NCBI RefSeq assembly: GCF_017498545.1
Contig: NZ_CP071793.1
Span: forward strand, 1,240,001-1,304,000
Reading direction: 5' to 3'
Source: Sulfidibacter corallicola
GTDB taxonomy: Bacteria > Acidobacteriota > Holophagae > Acanthopleuribacterales > Acanthopleuribacteraceae
Length of the DNA stretch: 64,000 nt
Below, piece after piece: positions 16,393-25,724 of the stretch (within the stretch, counting starts at the first letter, position 1; every line of letters begins with the position of its first letter). The position numbers and the translations under genes were made by a program. A model generated the notes under the pieces. That model did no database searches, was not told the DNA's origin, and worked only from the letters and a program-made list of their open reading frames with translations.

Positions 16393-18549
16393 TCACTCGG
16401 GGCAGTCCCCGTAGTCGTTGCGGATTTGAATCAAATCGAGCGCGTCGAATTGTTGGTCGTCGTTGATGTCTAACTGTGCCTCGGGGTCTCCCCAGATGGG
16501 GTAGGCCATCGCCCAATCCACCTCGTCGACCACGTCGTTGCCGTCCAGATCCGCGTGGCAGAACACGCAGTTCTCGGCCATTTCCTCCGTATAGAGCGCG
16601 ACGTTGTCGATGCCGGCTTCCACCAGGCTGCCCAACAGGACGTCCTCCACATCGAACCGGATGCGGAATTGATCGCTGGGCGTGACGTAATCCGCCACGC
16701 GGAATTTACGGAACAGCCAGCGGCCCGGATGGCCGGATTCGATGACTTCCACCGCAACCCAGTTTTCACCGTCGTCACCACTGACTTCGATGACCCATTC
16801 GTCGTCCTGATTGCTGCTGATGGAGTGCCACCAGCGCCAGTAGGCGATGTGGGCTTCGGGCGAGGATGCGTCCAGACGGGGGGATGTCAGAATGGTGCGA
16901 CCGAGATCCACGTCCCCCGGTTCCAGGGAGTTGGCGGTGACGTAGCACTTGCCCATGCCGTTGACGTCGTACAATGCCGCGCCGTTGGGGAGCCAGACCA
17001 AGGGGGTGTCTCGTTCCCATACCCCGGTCGCCGTGCCGGTGACGGTCCAGCCGCGGTCGGTCTCGAAGTCGTCGAAAAAGGTTTGGCGAAGGCCGGTGGC
17101 GACCGGCCGCCGAAACCGATGGCTGGGCGCGAAATAGGGCAGCGTCACCTCGCGGCCCAGGGTGTCGCGTGCCACCATGTAGAAGGACAGCGAGCCGGGG
17201 CAGGGCAGATCGCTGATCGTGGCGCGGAAAAGGCGATCGCGAATGCGCGTCATGAGGAGTTCCCGGTCGCCCTCGCCCGCGTCGTACACGATCATGACCG
17301 AATCCTGCTGAAGTTCGGCGTCTTCGATGGGATCGACCAACAGCTCCAGGGTGAAATCGCCCGGCTCGACGACTTGGGGCAACTCGGTTCGCAAAACCAG
17401 TTTGAGCGATTCAGGTTCGCCCGCGCACTCGCTTTTCGGCTCCGCGATGGCGTTTTCGAGCGTGTTGCGGGTGAACGGTGTGCCGACGTTGTTGCCGCTG
17501 GCACCACAGCCGCCCGTGGTGTGAATGGCGAAGGCATCCCCGGTCTCTTCGTGGATCACGGGCGAGCCGGAGTTGCCGGGACGGGTATCGACCCGGTACT
17601 GCTCGACGCGGTACGCATCGGTGTTGAACCCGATGTAGGGGCCCACGGCGGTTTGAATCGTCTGGTTCAGGCTCGTATCCGTCTGATCGCTCTCGGTGAC
17701 CACGCCGACGCCCGTGATGCGCAGCTCGTCGTCGACTTGCGGTTGGAAACCGGCGTTGATGGTGACGCGATCCTGCTGGGCGTCGAAGGGACGCAGCCCC
17801 GTGTTGGGATTGGGATGACATCCGAAAATGGTCCAATCACGGCCGGTGCTGCGGAATTCGGCCTGCATGGAAAAGCGGTCGATCGCGTATTGGTGGTCGG
17901 GGTGAGGGTGGTTCACGGTTCCGTCGGCATCGGACACGGGAATTTCGAACTGGACGATGTCGAAGTTTTGGCCGATGCAATGTCCGGCCGAGAGCAGGCA
18001 ACTGTTGCCCTCGGAGCCGATCCAGGCCGTACAGCCGACGGGCATGACCCGGCCGATGCGGGCGTCCTGGGTTGGGGTGCGATCATCGCTATCACCACAG
18101 ATGTCGCGGCCCTGGCGGCTACCCAAGTCGACCTGAACGATGCCGACCTCGAGGGAGCTCGGTTCGGCGCCCGGATCGGCGAGAATCTCGACGAGCACCG
18201 CCTCGCCGTTAAAAAACGCACTCGAGTATTCCCATTGACCGAGAGTGACTCGGTTGAGGACCTGGACGGCACCGTCCTCCTCGGAAGTCAGGCGCAAAAT
18301 CGTCTTTTGGCCACCTTCCGGGGCGAGGCCCAGTTTGGCCTGGTTGAAGAACAGGCGCAACCAACGGGCGCCGTCGACGCGAATGGTTTCGGCGAAAACC
18401 ACCGCACGGCGAGATTCTGAGTTGACGACGTCTTTTGCTTCAAGCGTATCGATTTGAACAGTTTGGATGGGAGAGGGGAGCGCGGGGTCCAAAGCGGAGG
18501 CCATGGTAACGGCACAGGCCAGCACCGCAAGCGCGACGAGCGATTTCAT
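16393..18549 (-). CDS. Secreted trypsin-like serine protease with C-terminal dockerin-like repeat
   Basis: A 718-residue exported protein. Signal peptide at residues 1-19. The chymotrypsin-fold domain follows at about 150-390, with the His motif LLSAGHC and the Ser motif RPGNSGSPVI; the Asp is less certain. A beta-sandwich region comes next (about 395-650), including a jelly-roll-like segment. At the end, DLDGNDVVDEVDW and DINDDQQFDALDL form two calcium-loop repeats as in type I dockerins. Cleaves proteins outside the cell; the dockerin may anchor it to a cohesin partner, possibly the protein at 19103-19780 (inference). Confidence 0.85.
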   Translation of the reverse strand: MKSLVALAVLACAVTMASALDPALPSPIQTVQIDTLEAKDVVNSESRRAVVFAETIRVDGARWLRLFFNQAKLGLAPEGGQKTILRLTSEEDGAVQVLNRVTLGQWEYSSAFFNGEAVLVEILADPGAEPSSLEVGIVQVDLGSRQGRDICGDSDDRTPTQDARIGRVMPVGCTAWIGSEGNSCLLSAGHCIGQNFDIVQFEIPVSDADGTVNHPHPDHQYAIDRFSMQAEFRSTGRDWTIFGCHPNPNTGLRPFDAQQDRVTINAGFQPQVDDELRITGVGVVTESDQTDTSLNQTIQTAVGPYIGFNTDAYRVEQYRVDTRPGNSGSPVIHEETGDAFAIHTTGGCGASGNNVGTPFTRNTLENAIAEPKSECAGEPESLKLVLRTELPQVVEPGDFTLELLVDPIEDAELQQDSVMIVYDAGEGDRELLMTRIRDRLFRATISDLPCPGSLSFYMVARDTLGREVTLPYFAPSHRFRRPVATGLRQTFFDDFETDRGWTVTGTATGVWERDTPLVWLPNGAALYDVNGMGKCYVTANSLEPGDVDLGRTILTSPRLDASSPEAHIAYWRWWHSISSNQDDEWVIEVSGDDGENWVAVEVIESGHPGRWLFRKFRVADYVTPSDQFRIRFDVEDVLLGSLVEAGIDNVALYTEEMAENCVFCHADLDGNDVVDEVDWAMAYPIWGDPEAQLDINDDQQFDALDLIQIRNDYGDCPE

Positions 18550-19102
18550 AAGAATACCTCTGATCAGGGAAGAACGAGCACCGGAGTCTATTGAAATGTG
18601 TTTTCCGGATGGGGTTTTTAGAATAGTAGGGTAAGGGCCGGATAATCAGAAAACCATACCACATGGATCGTCTTTGTTAGAGTGAGTAATGAACGGGGTG
18701 GTTGAAAAAAACCACCTGAGATGGGTCTCTTTCGAATGCTAGGTGTCTGAAAGACGTCATGTTTTGCTCGGTATCGTTCTGCGTTTTGTGGGAATTTGAC
18801 CTCGGGCGAATTCTCGGAAAGGTGTTCTGTTTTTTCGTTCTCGATTTCCATCGGAGGGCCTACAGGCCGATCTCGAATCGACGACGAACGAAACGCCCGC
18901 CAATCGCGTGTTTGGCGGAGACGATGCCGTTCGTCGCGTAGGAGCCTTCGGTTGCGGTCGTTTGTGATAGACTCGTAGGCAACCCATTCCGGTAATTCTT
19001 TTCTCGCTGGGATGATCCGCGTCCTGGACCTTCTTGGGTGAGGGTTGGGACGATTCGTTTCATCGCCGTGGCCGGTCTCGTCGGATATCGAGGAGTCAGT
19101 CC
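18550..19102. other. Intergenic region, 5' end AT-rich
   Basis: 550 bp between divergent secreted-protein genes. A 7-bp hairpin GGTGGTT-GAAAAA-AACCACC lies at 18697-18716. The rest shows no ORF with a ribosome binding site and no clear promoter. Confidence 0.4.
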
Positions 19103-19780
19103 ATGAAGCACGGGGGTTTGTCGACCCGCAACCTGCTCTTCCTGCTCGTCTCGGTGACGGCGCTCCTGCATGCCCAGACCGGGATCGTCGGCGATGCGCC
19201 GATCGCGCTCGAGGCGGGGCCCTTGGATTGCCGGGCCTCTTGCCCCACGGTCGATGTCTTTGTCGACATCACCGGCCTCGAGGGCACGGGTGGACAGGCC
19301 GGGCTCAACGCCTTCGTATTGGCGTTCACGGTTTCCCGTCCCGGCGTCTATGCCTGGACGGCGCCCGGTTCCGATCCCGATTTGAACTGGTCTTTCGTTT
19401 CGACGCGGCGGGACCTGGTCGGGGCTAACGACAGGTTGGTCCTGGTCGGAGCGGTCGGGGACGAAGCGGCGCCCAATCAACGGTATCAAGTGGCTCGCCT
19501 GATCCTGTGCGGTAATCCCGGATCTGTGACGCTGACCTTCGACCCGGCTTCCTCTTCCCTGGGTTCACGAGTGGTGGGCGGCGATGGTCCGGGCCCGATC
19601 GGCTTCCAGGCACCACAGCCGTTTACCATCGATCTCACGCCAGGCCTGGCCCTGGATTTCCTGATGGGGGTCGACGCCTGGCTGTCCGACACCGATACCT
19701 TCGACCTGACCGAGCCCCTTGGAAAAGTCGATGTGCTGGACTTGGTCAAGTTGGTGAATTGCGGTCAATTCAACAGCTAG
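19103..19780 (+). CDS. Secreted protein with cohesin-like domain and short dockerin-like tail
   Basis: A 225-residue exported protein: signal peptide to about LLHAQ, then a beta-rich domain. Its layout (VDVFVDITGL...AGLNAFVLAFTV...ARLILCGNPGSVTLTF...FTIDL) resembles cohesin modules. The tail DTFDLTEPLGKVDVLDLVKL looks like one dockerin-type loop. AGGAG seven bases before ATG 19103 decides the start. The neighbouring protease carries a two-loop dockerin, suggesting a surface-assembly pair. The cohesin assignment rests on visual pattern only. Confidence 0.6.
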   Translation: MKHGGLSTRNLLFLLVSVTALLHAQTGIVGDAPIALEAGPLDCRASCPTVDVFVDITGLEGTGGQAGLNAFVLAFTVSRPGVYAWTAPGSDPDLNWSFVSTRRDLVGANDRLVLVGAVGDEAAPNQRYQVARLILCGNPGSVTLTFDPASSSLGSRVVGGDGPGPIGFQAPQPFTIDLTPGLALDFLMGVDAWLSDTDTFDLTEPLGKVDVLDLVKLVNCGQFNS

Positions 19781-19889
19781 CTCGAGCCTGAAAGGTAGTT
19801 TTCCATCCCGATCGGCGGTGACCGCAGATTTTCACCACCGAGTCGCCGCCCAGGCCGGCCACCGGCACACCGGCCACCGGGTTTCAAGT

Positions 19890-19960
19890 GGGCAACTAAT
19901 CGAAGCGAATCGCTAGGGGTTCCCGCATTCACGAGAGGGGCGTCGTGCAGGGCCGGTATG
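19890..19960 (+). repeat. AATCGAAG family, degenerate copy 2
   Basis: CAACTAATCGAAGCGAATC is followed by CCCGCATTCACGAGAGGGGC and a GGGCCGGTA block. The second part matches the CCCCGCATCGCGAGAGGGGC-GCGGTGCCGGTA part of the 62.5-kb copies, and the first part matches 8201-8216, so the two modules appear here in reversed order. Confidence 0.5.
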
Positions 19961-20096
19961 GCAGGGCCGGTAAGGTACGGCCGTACCGGCCGTACCCGCC
20001 CAGGGCGTTGGGCCGACATTTTGGCAGAATCTTCGACCACTTTACCAAATCAGGATTTCTACTTTATATTCGAAATTTACAAAATTTGTTACATAA

Positions 20097-20350
20097 GAGC
20101 CCCGAACCAGCGGGCAAACCCGCTCGATTTCGAGAAAGAAACAGCACACCTGGTTTCTGGCGAAGGGCCATGGGTCGTTCATCCGAAAAATTTAGCAGGA
20201 ACGCATGAACATCGGAAACCAGGAAAGGATCGGCATTTGGTGACACATCATGGTCCTGCTTTTCCTGGTTTCGATCATTCCTGGCTTCCTGATCAAGATT
20301 TGACGACGGCAAGACCCAGCTCAGGTTGAATGCACCACTTTGTTTCAAGA
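20097..20350 (+). repeat. 254-bp tandem repeat, unit A
   Basis: Starts around GAGCCCCGAACCAGCGGGC. It contains two adjacent mini-hairpins, GCGGGCAAACCCGC and CTCGATTTCGAG, and a longer inverted pair ATCGGAAACCAGGAAA / TTTCCTGGTTTCGAT. Over 90% identical by eye to unit B. Confidence 0.85.
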
Positions 20351-20605
20351 GAGCCGCGAATCAGCGGGCATACCCAGCTCGATTTCGAGGAAGAAACAGC
20401 ACACCTGGTTTCTGGCGAAAGGCCATGGGTCATTCATCCGGAAAAATTAGCAGGAACCCAAGAACATCGGAAATCAGGAAAGGATAGGCATTTGGTGACA
20501 CATCATGGTCCTGCTTTTCCTGGTTTCGATCATTCCTGGCTTCCTGATCAAGATTTGGCGACGGCAAGACCCAGCTCAGGTTGAATGCACCACTTTGTTC
20601 CAAGA
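20351..20605 (+). repeat. 254-bp tandem repeat, unit B
   Basis: Direct copy of unit A with an offset of 254-255 bp and scattered substitutions, including loss of the first mini-hairpin's perfect pairing (GCGGGCATACCC). Ends in CACCACTTTGTTCCAAGAGAG, as does unit A. Confidence 0.85.
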
Positions 20606-20701
20606 GAGTCGCCGCCCAGGGTGCTGGGCCGGCTTTTTGACGGAAGTTCCGACCAATACGCCAAATCGGCGGAACTGCGGGGACAGTCCCGTGTATCTGC
20701 T

Positions 20702-20743
20702 TTGATTCGTGTCAATTCGCGTGATTCGTGGACAAAAATAGCC
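20702..20743 (+). repeat. Dispersed intergenic repeat, copy 2
   Basis: GATTCGTGTCAATTCGCGTG and following bases to AAAATAGCC align with 6238-6283. Internally it repeats ATTCGTG/ATTCGCG units. Confidence 0.6.
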
Positions 20744-20856
20744 TCCGTCTGGGTTCCCTCTCGGGTTCACCGGTCGGAGTGGCATCCTCGGGGCGGGCGT
20801 GCAATGATTGGATGGCCGAAACCCTACTGAGATGAAAAAGGATGTGTGTTCCGACC

Positions 20857-21564
20857 ATGATCCGAACCGCGATGTTCCTTTTATGCCTTTGGTCCGCCGC
20901 GCTGTCGGCCCAGGATCGGCCCGTCCTACGCGTCCTGTTTCTCGGCAACAGCTACACCGCCTATCACGATTTGCCGGGCCAGGTCGCCGATCTGCTCGGT
21001 TCCGGTACCAATCCCATCGAAGTCCGGCACGAGGCCGTGACACCCGGCGGATTTACCTTGGAACGCCACGCAGCCGACCCGAAGATTCTCCGACGGATCG
21101 AGTCCGGACGATGGCATGCGGTGGTCTTGCAGGAGCAGAGCCTTCGCCCTTTGAGCGAGCCCCGTAAAATGACCGCTGCCGCTCGCGAACTGCAGGAAGT
21201 GATCGCCTCCGCCGGGGCCAAAGCCCTCTTGTTCCAAACCTGGCCGCGGGCGAACCGACCGAGGTCCATGGGCGAGTTGGCGCGCGCCTATCGATTGACC
21301 GCCGGCCTGATCGGTGCCGCCACCGCACCGGTCGGTCAGGCTTGGCAGCGAGTACGGAAGCGCCACCCCGAGATTGTGCTCTACGATGGCGACGGCTCCC
21401 ATCCCGCCCCGGCGGGCACCTATTTGGCGGCGTGCGTGATTGCGGCCAAGATTGGCGATCGGGATCCGCGAGATTTCGATGCGGCGCCGCCGACCGGAGT
21501 GAGCGAGGCGGAAGCCGAGATCCTTCGGGATATCGCCTTCGTCACGTTGAACAAAACGAAATAG
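20857..21564 (+). CDS. Secreted SGNH/GDSL-type hydrolase
   Basis: A 235-residue exported esterase-like protein. Signal peptide MIRTAMFLLCLWSAALSAQ, then the block I motif VLFLGNSYTAYHDLP, where the nucleophile Ser is in GNSYT (a common GDS variant). The C-terminal block V motif is DGSHPAPAGTYLAA, supplying Asp and His. Substrate unknown; likely an acyl or acetyl ester. ATG 20857 gives a normal signal peptide; ATG 20842 is the alternative. It follows the repeat island and has no operon partner. Confidence 0.85.
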   Translation: MIRTAMFLLCLWSAALSAQDRPVLRVLFLGNSYTAYHDLPGQVADLLGSGTNPIEVRHEAVTPGGFTLERHAADPKILRRIESGRWHAVVLQEQSLRPLSEPRKMTAAARELQEVIASAGAKALLFQTWPRANRPRSMGELARAYRLTAGLIGAATAPVGQAWQRVRKRHPEIVLYDGDGSHPAPAGTYLAACVIAAKIGDRDPRDFDAAPPTGVSEAEAEILRDIAFVTLNKTK

Positions 21565-21811
21565 TACCCATCCAGAAAGAGAATGGTTGCGACTCCCAAG
21601 GTGGTTTGGCTGGATCGGCACGGTATCGGCACTCAGGTGCCAGATCTTGGCAAAATACTTGTTTGCAGGTGATTAGCTGATACCTGACTGCTGATACCGG
21701 TTTGCATTGGGAACCTGTCGGTTCCGAGGAATCATTTCAAAAAACCGTTGGTTTCGGATAGACACTAAACCATGGGGGACTGGCCCCCATGTCGTGTGGG
21801 AACGGCGCCAA
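21565..21811. other. Convergent spacer with several small hairpins
   Basis: Between the SGNH hydrolase and the convergent TPR gene. It contains GGAACC-TGTC-GGTTCC near 21711-21726, a short tandem GCTGATACC duplication near 21677-21699 and the terminator-like hairpin at 21771-21791. Confidence 0.4.
21771..21791 (-). terminator. Putative terminator of the TPR gene
   Basis: Perfect 8-bp stem CATGGGGG / CCCCCATG with a 5-nt loop, 20 bp past the TPR gene stop. In that direction it is followed only by GTTTAG, so the T tract is weak. Confidence 0.5.
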
Positions 21812-23032
21812 TCAGGGGGTCTTGTCTCCCAAGGGGTTTTCGCTGACGGCGATCGGCTCCAGGTTGCCGCGCAGGATTTGCACCACCAACGCCCGAACCT
21901 GGTCGAAATCGCGCTCTCCCGGAAATTCACCGAACGTTCGGTGATCCCCGTTTGGCCACAGCCCTTCGAGTTGGTAGGTCCGTTGGTTCGCATCTCCTAG
22001 CTGCCGGGCGACCTGTGCGGGTCCGTCGAGATCGTCGTCGGCACACCAGGAGATTTCGAACAGGATCTCCACCATCGAGGCGTCGTAAACCTGGAACAAC
22101 CACTTTCTCGCGGGGTTCCCCTTCGGTTCGAAATACTCCAGGGAGACCACCTTGTAGTCGCCTTCCACGAATTGCGCGCAACAGTAGAATCCGCGTTTGA
22201 TTTGCGGGTCGTCGTGGGATTGTTGCCAGAGGGCGAACAACCGACCGCGATAGGCATCGCGCTTCCGGGTGTTGTTCAAGGCATCGTAGAGCTGGACGAT
22301 CTTGGCCAGCGTCGCGCCATCCTGCGGGGCCAACCGCGCCAGTTTCAGGTACTGGCTCAAGGCCTTGCGATGCTCGCCCAGCAGTTGGTGAATTTGGCCG
22401 GCATTGTAGTAGGCGTTCTGGTGTTCGGGATTGATCATCAACACTTCGAGGAACCGCACCAGGGCTTCGCGGTGATCGCCGATCGCGTTGAGCGCGACGC
22501 CGGTCTGGAAAAGCGCGGTCTCGGAGGAGGGGCTCAGGATGAGCACCTGCTCGTAGGCTTTCAAGGCCTCGTGGTGTCGACCCTGAAACGCCAGCGACCG
22601 TCCCCATTCTTCGAAATAGGAAGGGTTGGCGGGCTCGAGACGGCTGGCCTTGTCGAAGGCTTGCGAGGCGGCCCCGTGCTTGCCGCCGTACATCTCTGCC
22701 AAGCCTTTGTAGAACCAGGCCTGGTGGTTGTCGGGATACAGCGCCACCAGTTGCGACAGCATATCCGCGGCGGGCTGATCTTCGCCGGTGTAGAAATAGG
22801 TTTTTCCCAGCAGGAACAACGCGCGTTCGTGTTCCGGGTTCTTCTCGATGAACCGCTGCAGCGCCTTCTTGGCCATGCGAAACGCATGGGACGCTTCTTT
22901 TTCGCGGCCGCGATTCAACGCTTTTCGACCTCGGTCAACCCAGGCGATGCATTGATCCAACGACGGGCCAGGCCCCATCCACAAGGAAGGTCCCGGCCCC
23001 ATCCAGAGCAGCAGACACCAACACACAACCAC
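21812..23032 (-). CDS. Exported TPR-repeat protein
   Basis: A 406-residue protein with a hydrophobic N-terminus containing an exact internal peptide duplication (MGPGPSL twice). At least five TPR units follow, about residues 60-260 (for example ALFLLGKTYFYTGEDQPAA, ASYFEEWGRSLAFQGRHHEAL-type helices). A C-terminal domain of unknown type (about 275-406) contains two Cys in FYCCAQF. TPRs bind partner proteins; the partner is unknown. GTG at 23032 is supported by GGAGG six bases upstream. Confidence 0.75.
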   Translation of the reverse strand: MVVCWCLLLWMGPGPSLWMGPGPSLDQCIAWVDRGRKALNRGREKEASHAFRMAKKALQRFIEKNPEHERALFLLGKTYFYTGEDQPAADMLSQLVALYPDNHQAWFYKGLAEMYGGKHGAASQAFDKASRLEPANPSYFEEWGRSLAFQGRHHEALKAYEQVLILSPSSETALFQTGVALNAIGDHREALVRFLEVLMINPEHQNAYYNAGQIHQLLGEHRKALSQYLKLARLAPQDGATLAKIVQLYDALNNTRKRDAYRGRLFALWQQSHDDPQIKRGFYCCAQFVEGDYKVVSLEYFEPKGNPARKWLFQVYDASMVEILFEISWCADDDLDGPAQVARQLGDANQRTYQLEGLWPNGDHRTFGEFPGERDFDQVRALVVQILRGNLEPIAVSENPLGDKTP

Positions 23033-23393
23033 AGTTTGCCTCCTTGTTCAAAGCGCCGGCTCCGGGCGGGAACCGGGTTTGGTGCACCGTCGTGAACCCG
23101 GCACAAGGCAAATAGTTCAAACGACCAGGCCGCGCGTCACTGCTTCCGTCGATACCCGAGGGATTCGAGACCGGCCATCCGCTCGTGCGTCTTCATCCGA
23201 TGAATCTCGATCGATCCCTTCGTGGAAAGACGCCGCGCCTGGTCGCCAACCTTCACAGGCACCCTACCGAAAAGATGGGGCTGTAAAGGTCGACATCGAT
23301 CATTTGGTTCAAGCTCTTGAGTGGCCCGCCGCCTTTTGCGCCTTCGACGATCTCGGACGTCGGGTCGGCTGATTCCTGGTCGATCCCTCGGGA
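23033..23393. other. Intergenic spacer
   Basis: 360 bp between the PilZ protein stop and the TPR gene start, same strand. No gene, strong hairpin or repeat is seen. Confidence 0.4.
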
Positions 23394-25526
23394 TCAACCA
23401 AACATGTTCATGACCTCACGGATTTGGCTGTAAAAGAGTTCCTTGATGAACGGATCGCAGAGCAGATACTCGACCGCACCTTCCTTCACGGCAAGGTTCT
23501 TCATGCGGGACAGGTCTTTTTGGTTGCCCATGATCACGACGGGTATGTCTTCGAGCGGACCGGACGTCAGACGCCGGGCCACGTCGAATCCGCTGGTCTT
23601 GCCCAGCTTCTCCGACAGGATGATGAGGTGGGTGTCGTACATTTGAGCCAGAAGCTCGATATTGCCGACGGCGCCCTTGGAAAAGAGCACCCCGTATTTG
23701 CTTTTGAGGGCGTCACCGATTTTATCCAACAGAACCCGGTCCTCGCCGGCCACGAGGACGAAGGGTTCGGCTTCGTGCCACAGGCTGTCGCTGTAGTCGT
23801 CGAGCAGGCTGACGTTGGCTCCGGAGCCGGCTTCAGGCGCATCGTCGGGCGGTGCGAACAGTTCCATCGTTTGGGTGGCTTTTTCCATCAGCGACAGGCC
23901 GTCGTAGGGCTCGACCACCAGGTAGTCGACCGCGCCGGCCTGAACCGCCTCGTTCTGCTTGGTGCGCAGGTCGGCGTCGCTGCCGATCATCAGAACCGGG
24001 ATTTCCTTGAGCGGACCCGCCACGAGTTTCTGGCAGATGTCGAAGCCGTTCCCGTCCTTCAGGGTCTCGTGCATCAGGACCAGGTGGGGTTTTTCCTTTT
24101 GGGCCATCTTCTGGATGGATTTGGCGGTGCCGCGGGTGCGCAGCACCCCGTGACCGAGCTTGAGGGTGAGACCCATCCGCTCGATGAGCCCGGCATCGGT
24201 CGCGGCGATCAACAGGGGGGCGGGCCCCTCGTGCAGCCAGGGTTCGAAATCGTGGGACTTGGCGGAAGCTGACGAGGGCTTCGCGACCGGCTCGGGGGGG
24301 ACGAAGACCTCGAACGCCTCGTTCACCTTGGCCAGCGTCTTGCCGGCGTCGAACGGATCGACCACCAGGAATCCGGCGGCACCGTCGCGCAACGCGCGGT
24401 TCGCCTTTTCTTCGCGATCCTTGGACGAGCCCATCATCAACACCGGAACATCGCCGCGCGGGCTGTTGGTGAAGCGCCGGCAGAGGTCGAACCCGTGACC
24501 CACCTTGTGGCGCTCGTCGATGAGAATCAATTTTGGTTTCAGGAACTTACAAATGTTGACCACGTCGTTCAGGTCGCCCCGATTCTTCAACACCCCGTAG
24601 GTTTCCTTGAGTGCATCGCCCATGCGGTAGATCAGCTCGATGTTTTCCGAGACCAACAACACTTTGACCGCACCCTGGTGGAGCACGGGGCGGTTGTCGT
24701 CCTCGCGAGGGATCTCCAAGTCCGGTTGGCCCTCTCCCTTGGCCGCCGCCTGCTTCATGAGGCGTTTCGCCTCGCGACTACCGGGTGCGACGAAATGACC
24801 GGCATTGCTCTTTTTCAATCTGCGCGCCTCGAGAATCCAGTCCGCCAGTCTCTGGGCCTCCTCCTGGCTTTTCAGCATGCGCGTGAACTCGATCCCGGCG
24901 ATATTTTCATCTTCGTGAAAGTAGAGGACCTTGCCGATGCCTTCGACCACCCAGTCGTCGGTCAGGGCGAAGTGGACCTCGACCTCGACGCCCTCGTTCA
25001 ACTGTTTGTGGATGGGCTCCGAATCGCCGCTGGTGAGGTCCAGCCCCTTGTTGCCCATGTTGACCATGGCGCCCTTGCGCTGCTGGCCATCGTCGAAGCT
25101 GGTGAAACGCACCTCGATCTTCTGCTCCACGTACACGTCGCCGAGATCGTATTCGTCGTCGACCGTGAGAAACCCGGGAAACCGCAGGCGGATCGCTTCC
25201 TCGCCCGCAAAAGTGCCGAAACCCAGCACCTTACAGTGGCAGTAATAGATCTTGCCTTCGACGAAGAAGCTGACTTTGATGTGCGTCGCCGCGATTTTGC
25301 GGTACTTCATCTGGAAGATTTTGGGAAACGAGACGAAGAGACAATTGTCGTGAAACTCGAGCAGGGGGTATTTCAGCTTTTTGCTGTCGATGAACAAATT
25401 GACTTTTCGCTTGGTGTCGATCATTTGCTGCAGGACATGGCTGACTTCGTGATGCGACCGGACAGTCGGGTGCGGATGTTTCTTCAACCGGGCTACCCCC
25501 TCACATTTCTCTGGTGGGATGCTCAC
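23394..25526 (-). CDS. PilZ-domain protein with three degenerate receiver domains
   Basis: A 710-residue cytosolic signalling protein. A YcgR-like N-terminal domain spans about residues 25-130 and a PilZ-like barrel about 130-250. Three receiver-like domains lie near 285-400, 430-550 and 580-710. The phospho-acceptor Asp is kept only in the first (LILIDERH) and is replaced in the others (LVLMHETL, LIILSEKL). The conserved Lys before Pro is missing in all three (VDPFD, VEPYD, CDPFI). PilZ suggests cyclic-di-GMP input, although no clear RxxxR signature is seen. The GTG start lacks a good ribosome binding site. Downstream of the degenerate hybrid kinase gene. Confidence 0.8.
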   Translation of the reverse strand: MSIPPEKCEGVARLKKHPHPTVRSHHEVSHVLQQMIDTKRKVNLFIDSKKLKYPLLEFHDNCLFVSFPKIFQMKYRKIAATHIKVSFFVEGKIYYCHCKVLGFGTFAGEEAIRLRFPGFLTVDDEYDLGDVYVEQKIEVRFTSFDDGQQRKGAMVNMGNKGLDLTSGDSEPIHKQLNEGVEVEVHFALTDDWVVEGIGKVLYFHEDENIAGIEFTRMLKSQEEAQRLADWILEARRLKKSNAGHFVAPGSREAKRLMKQAAAKGEGQPDLEIPREDDNRPVLHQGAVKVLLVSENIELIYRMGDALKETYGVLKNRGDLNDVVNICKFLKPKLILIDERHKVGHGFDLCRRFTNSPRGDVPVLMMGSSKDREEKANRALRDGAAGFLVVDPFDAGKTLAKVNEAFEVFVPPEPVAKPSSASAKSHDFEPWLHEGPAPLLIAATDAGLIERMGLTLKLGHGVLRTRGTAKSIQKMAQKEKPHLVLMHETLKDGNGFDICQKLVAGPLKEIPVLMIGSDADLRTKQNEAVQAGAVDYLVVEPYDGLSLMEKATQTMELFAPPDDAPEAGSGANVSLLDDYSDSLWHEAEPFVLVAGEDRVLLDKIGDALKSKYGVLFSKGAVGNIELLAQMYDTHLIILSEKLGKTSGFDVARRLTSGPLEDIPVVIMGNQKDLSRMKNLAVKEGAVEYLLCDPFIKELFYSQIREVMNMFG

Positions 25527-25724
25527 ATTGTCGCATTGGCGCCGATTCGAGACCAGAGTTGATCTACCTGCGATCGACGCGGCCGCGTTCCCGAGAGCCG
25601 GTCCGGTGGATTCCCCAAATGTCCCGACGCTCGGAGGTCGGGTCGAAAGGCGGTGGTTTCAGAATCCATCGGCGGCACGGCCCGGGTGCTTGACTTCTAT
25701 CGATTCGGCGCGGGTCTCGGCGGG

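Larger units (their letters stand above)
19781..20856. other. Gene-free repeat island
   Basis: About 1.08 kb without a supported gene, made of nested repeats. A fragment of the AATCGAAG family lies near 19890-19960, two diverged copies of a CGCCCAGGG-GGGCCG block at about 19998-20060 and 20612-20672, a 254-bp tandem duplication at 20097-20605, and a dispersed sequence at 20702-20743. Both tandem units stay open in a plus frame, but no ribosome binding site or domain is seen. Confidence 0.7.

Noticed and set aside
20064..20348. Minus-strand 94-codon ORF and plus-strand 84-codon ORF in the 254-bp repeats
   Set aside because: Both follow from repeat composition; no start signal or recognisable domain. 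The repeats are reported instead.
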